Shown: positions 62,203 through 64,000 of the stretch, one piece after another | Layout: every line of letters begins with the position of its first letter | How positions within the stretch are numbered: position 1 is the stretch's first letter | From: Paenarthrobacter ilicis | GTDB taxonomy: Bacteria; Actinomycetota; Actinomycetes; Actinomycetales; Micrococcaceae | DNA length: 64,000 nucleotides | NCBI RefSeq assembly: GCF_016907545.1 | Contig: NZ_JAFBCD010000001.1 | Location: forward strand, 124,001 to 188,000 | Reading direction: 5' to 3' | Notes under the pieces: model-generated | What the model was told of the DNA's origin: nothing | The model's database searches: none | Seen by the model: the letters and a program-made list of their open reading frames with translations, nothing else | Program-made: the position numbers and the translations under genes

Positions 62203-63153
62203 CTACGCGGGAAGCCGCAACCCGCCGTCGTGCAACTCCGCCAAGCCGTCCGTCAGCAGCCCGTCCAGCGCCCGCTCCAGTTGTTCCGGAGCGGAGTTGA
62301 GCCGGTGCAGTGCGGCCAGGGGGATGCCGACGCCGGAGGGTGCGTAGCCCAAATCGGCCGGCGCTTGCTCGAACATCTCGCGGGGCACCGGCGAGTCGGC
62401 CTCGCGCAGCACGGCCATCACGGCGCCGCGGACCTGGCGGTCAGTGCCGTGCCAGGACTGGCCCTTGGGGGTGTACGACGGCGGCGGCTCACCGGCCGCG
62501 AGCCAGGCGCAGCTCGCACGGACGGGACAGTCGGCACACTTGGGATTGCGGGCCGTGCAGACGATGGCGCCGAGCTCCATGACCGACGCGTTCCACCGGA
62601 CCGACAGCTCCCGCTCGGCGGGGAGGAGTGCAGCGGCAAGCTTCATTTCGGCCGCCGTCAGCGCGGGTGCGGGCAGCGCCTGGCCTGAAATGAGCCGGGC
62701 GTGGACGCGCCGGATGTTGGTGTCCACCACGGTTTCCCGACGGCCGAAAGCGAAGGCCGCCACCGCTGCAGCGGTGTAGCTTCCAACGCCCGGCAGGCCC
62801 AGAAGGGAATCGTAGGTATCCGGCACCGAGCCGCCATGCTCTTCGCGGATGGCCGCGGCAGCAGCGTGCAGTCGCAGCGCCCGCCGTGGATACCCGAGCC
62901 GGCCCCAGTGCCGGACGGCTGCCCCCGAGGGCTCCGCTGCCAGATGGTCCGGGGTGGGCCAGCGTTCCATCCAGTCCCGCCACACGGGAAGGACCCGCAC
63001 CACGGGTGTTTGCTGGAGCATGACTTCGCTGACCAGGATGCCCCAAGGGCTGCACTCCGGCGCGCGCCAGGGCAGGTCCCTTGCCACGGCGGAAAACCAT
63101 TGGTCCAGGGCAGCGTGGAGCCCGGCCAGTTGCTGGGCGTGGGGAAGTGTCAT
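62203..63153 (-). CDS. mutY: A/G-specific adenine glycosylase
   Basis: 316 aa. Removes adenine mispaired with 8-oxoguanine. The catalytic-domain start has WFSAVARDLPWR, then VSEVMLQQTPVVRV, and the HhH is LLGLPGVGSYTAAAVAAFAFG followed by VVDTNIRRVHAR with the catalytic Asp. The 4Fe-4S loop follows the C-x6-C-x2-C-x5-C pattern in CTARNPKCADCPVRASCAW. The C-terminal NUDIX-like domain of E. coli MutY is replaced here by a short winged-helix-like tail of about 90 residues. Confidence 0.93.
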   Translation of the reverse strand: MTLPHAQQLAGLHAALDQWFSAVARDLPWRAPECSPWGILVSEVMLQQTPVVRVLPVWRDWMERWPTPDHLAAEPSGAAVRHWGRLGYPRRALRLHAAAAAIREEHGGSVPDTYDSLLGLPGVGSYTAAAVAAFAFGRRETVVDTNIRRVHARLISGQALPAPALTAAEMKLAAALLPAERELSVRWNASVMELGAIVCTARNPKCADCPVRASCAWLAAGEPPPSYTPKGQSWHGTDRQVRGAVMAVLREADSPVPREMFEQAPADLGYAPSGVGIPLAALHRLNSAPEQLERALDGLLTDGLAELHDGGLRLPA

Positions 63154-63278
63154 ACTGCCTCAACTCTAAGGGATTTACGCCAGGAGGCATTCACTTGTCC
63201 CACGTCACATGGTCCGTTATTGGGGCTTCGCGGCGTGGAGGTTAGGCGCCCCGGCCGCTGCGAGCCTAGCCTAGAGCC

Positions 63279-63986
63279 ATGGCCACCAACGGTAAGCAGC
63301 AGTCCTCCGCGCGCTCAACAGCGGCGGCGAAGGGTGCTGCCCGTGGTTCGTCCAAGGCAGGCACCCCAAACAACCGCAAGCGTCCCAGCCCCGCAGTGTA
63401 CCGGCGTCGTCGTCAAGTTGTTTTTGGTGGGCTCCTGCTGGTGGTTTTGTTGGTGGTGGCGGGTTTGCTGGCACTGACGGCGACGTTCGCCGGCCAATCC
63501 GAACCGGAGGCCGTTGCACCGCAAGGTGCCACCCAGGCGCCAACGCCGGGGACCGTGCCGTCGGGTACGCCAACGCCTTCGGCCTCGGCCACGCCTGTGT
63601 GCGACTTCAACCTCATGACCGTCGCGGCGAAGACTGACAAGGCAGCCTACGGCCCCGAGGAAATGCCACTGCTGACCATGACCATCACCAACGGCGGCGC
63701 TGCGCCGTGCGAGGTCAATGTGGGCACCTCCCAGATGGAGTACCTGGTGATGAGCGGCGCAGACCGTATCTTCTCCTCCAAGGACTGCCAGACTGGCGGC
63801 GTGGACCTGGTCAAAACCATCCAGCCGGGCAAGAGCGAGACCGCCAACTTCCCGTGGCAGCGCAACCGCACCCTGGAAGGCTGCGGCGTCATCAACGTCA
63901 AGCCCGGTGGTGGCGGCGCCTACTATTCCTTCGAGGCGAGGCTGGGAAACAAAGCCAGTTCCAAGGCAACTTTTCAGCTCAACTAG
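63279..63986 (+). CDS. Membrane-anchored hypothetical protein with extracytoplasmic domain
   Basis: 235 aa. A basic cytoplasmic N-terminus of about 48 residues (Ala/Ser/Lys-rich, ending AVYRRRRQ) precedes one membrane helix, VVFGGLLLVVLLVVAGLLAL. A Pro/Thr/Ala-rich linker follows, then a beta-rich domain of about 125 residues with four cysteines (CDFNLMTVAA, APCEVNVGT, SKDCQTGG, LEGCGVINV) that could form disulphides outside the cell. It is similar in layout to actinobacterial DUF4232-like proteins but I cannot place it in a family. Confidence 0.8.
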   Translation: MATNGKQQSSARSTAAAKGAARGSSKAGTPNNRKRPSPAVYRRRRQVVFGGLLLVVLLVVAGLLALTATFAGQSEPEAVAPQGATQAPTPGTVPSGTPTPSASATPVCDFNLMTVAAKTDKAAYGPEEMPLLTMTITNGGAAPCEVNVGTSQMEYLVMSGADRIFSSKDCQTGGVDLVKTIQPGKSETANFPWQRNRTLEGCGVINVKPGGGGAYYSFEARLGNKASSKATFQLN

Positions 63987-64000
63987 ATGTTCTTAGCGCA

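Overview
This is a 64 kb stretch of a high-GC actinobacterial chromosome. The 16S rRNA sequence, the conserved tilS-hpt-ftsH-folE-folP-folB-folK order, lsr2, clpC and the DUF3180/DUF3618/Holin-X families point to Micrococcaceae, most likely the Arthrobacter/Paenarthrobacter group. The genus call is inference from 16S and gene content, without a database search. Most genes are chromosomal housekeeping genes; no prophage, plasmid or CRISPR array is visible, and I found no tRNA gene.

1-9.1 kb: the 3' part of serS (cut by the window start), a convergent HAD phosphatase, a membrane-anchored sulfite-oxidase-fold molybdoenzyme, and a small membrane-protein gene interrupted by an in-frame stop. A stress/envelope block follows: a GAF-ANTAR antiterminator divergent from a SigB/SigF-type sigma factor, an FUSC-like aromatic acid exporter, and a translationally coupled trio (hypothetical, Holin-X, DUF3618). 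9.1-13.6 kb: a minus-strand series with a SatD-like regulator, a two-helix membrane protein, an RDD protein, a possible EspG-like protein and a WXG100-headed protein, ending at ppa. A 66-bp inverted repeat lies between ppa and the WXG100 gene.

13.7-31.2 kb: a plus-strand housekeeping run with a PBP4-type carboxypeptidase, a DUF2342 metalloprotease, tilS, hpt, ftsH, the folate genes folE-folP-folB-folK, DUF3180, two bacterial-PH membrane proteins, a DUF2520 protein, panC and a DHA2 efflux pump. Two accessory genes (a papain-like lipoprotein and an AbiEi-nuclease fusion) sit between hpt and ftsH, bracketed by blocks rich in GGGTGCG motifs.

31.2-45.1 kb: two rRNA operons (16S-23S-5S, no spacer tRNA) in direct orientation. 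They appear identical over about 5.7 kb except for one 3-nt indel, and are separated by only two genes (a patatin-like phospholipase and an HhH-GPD glycosylase). Each has a recognisable TTG-17-TAnnnT promoter.

45.1-64 kb: three paralogous alpha/beta hydrolases, lysS with a 57-aa membrane protein behind it, lsr2, clpC, a UGT-type glycosyltransferase, an S9 peptidase, a GNAT acetyltransferase, the PTS-dependent dihydroxyacetone kinase operon dhaKLM, CsbD, DUF4235, two VOC proteins, an AraC regulator, a MutY-type adenine glycosylase and a membrane-anchored hypothetical. A family of about 32-bp tandem repeats recurs at three intergenic loci.
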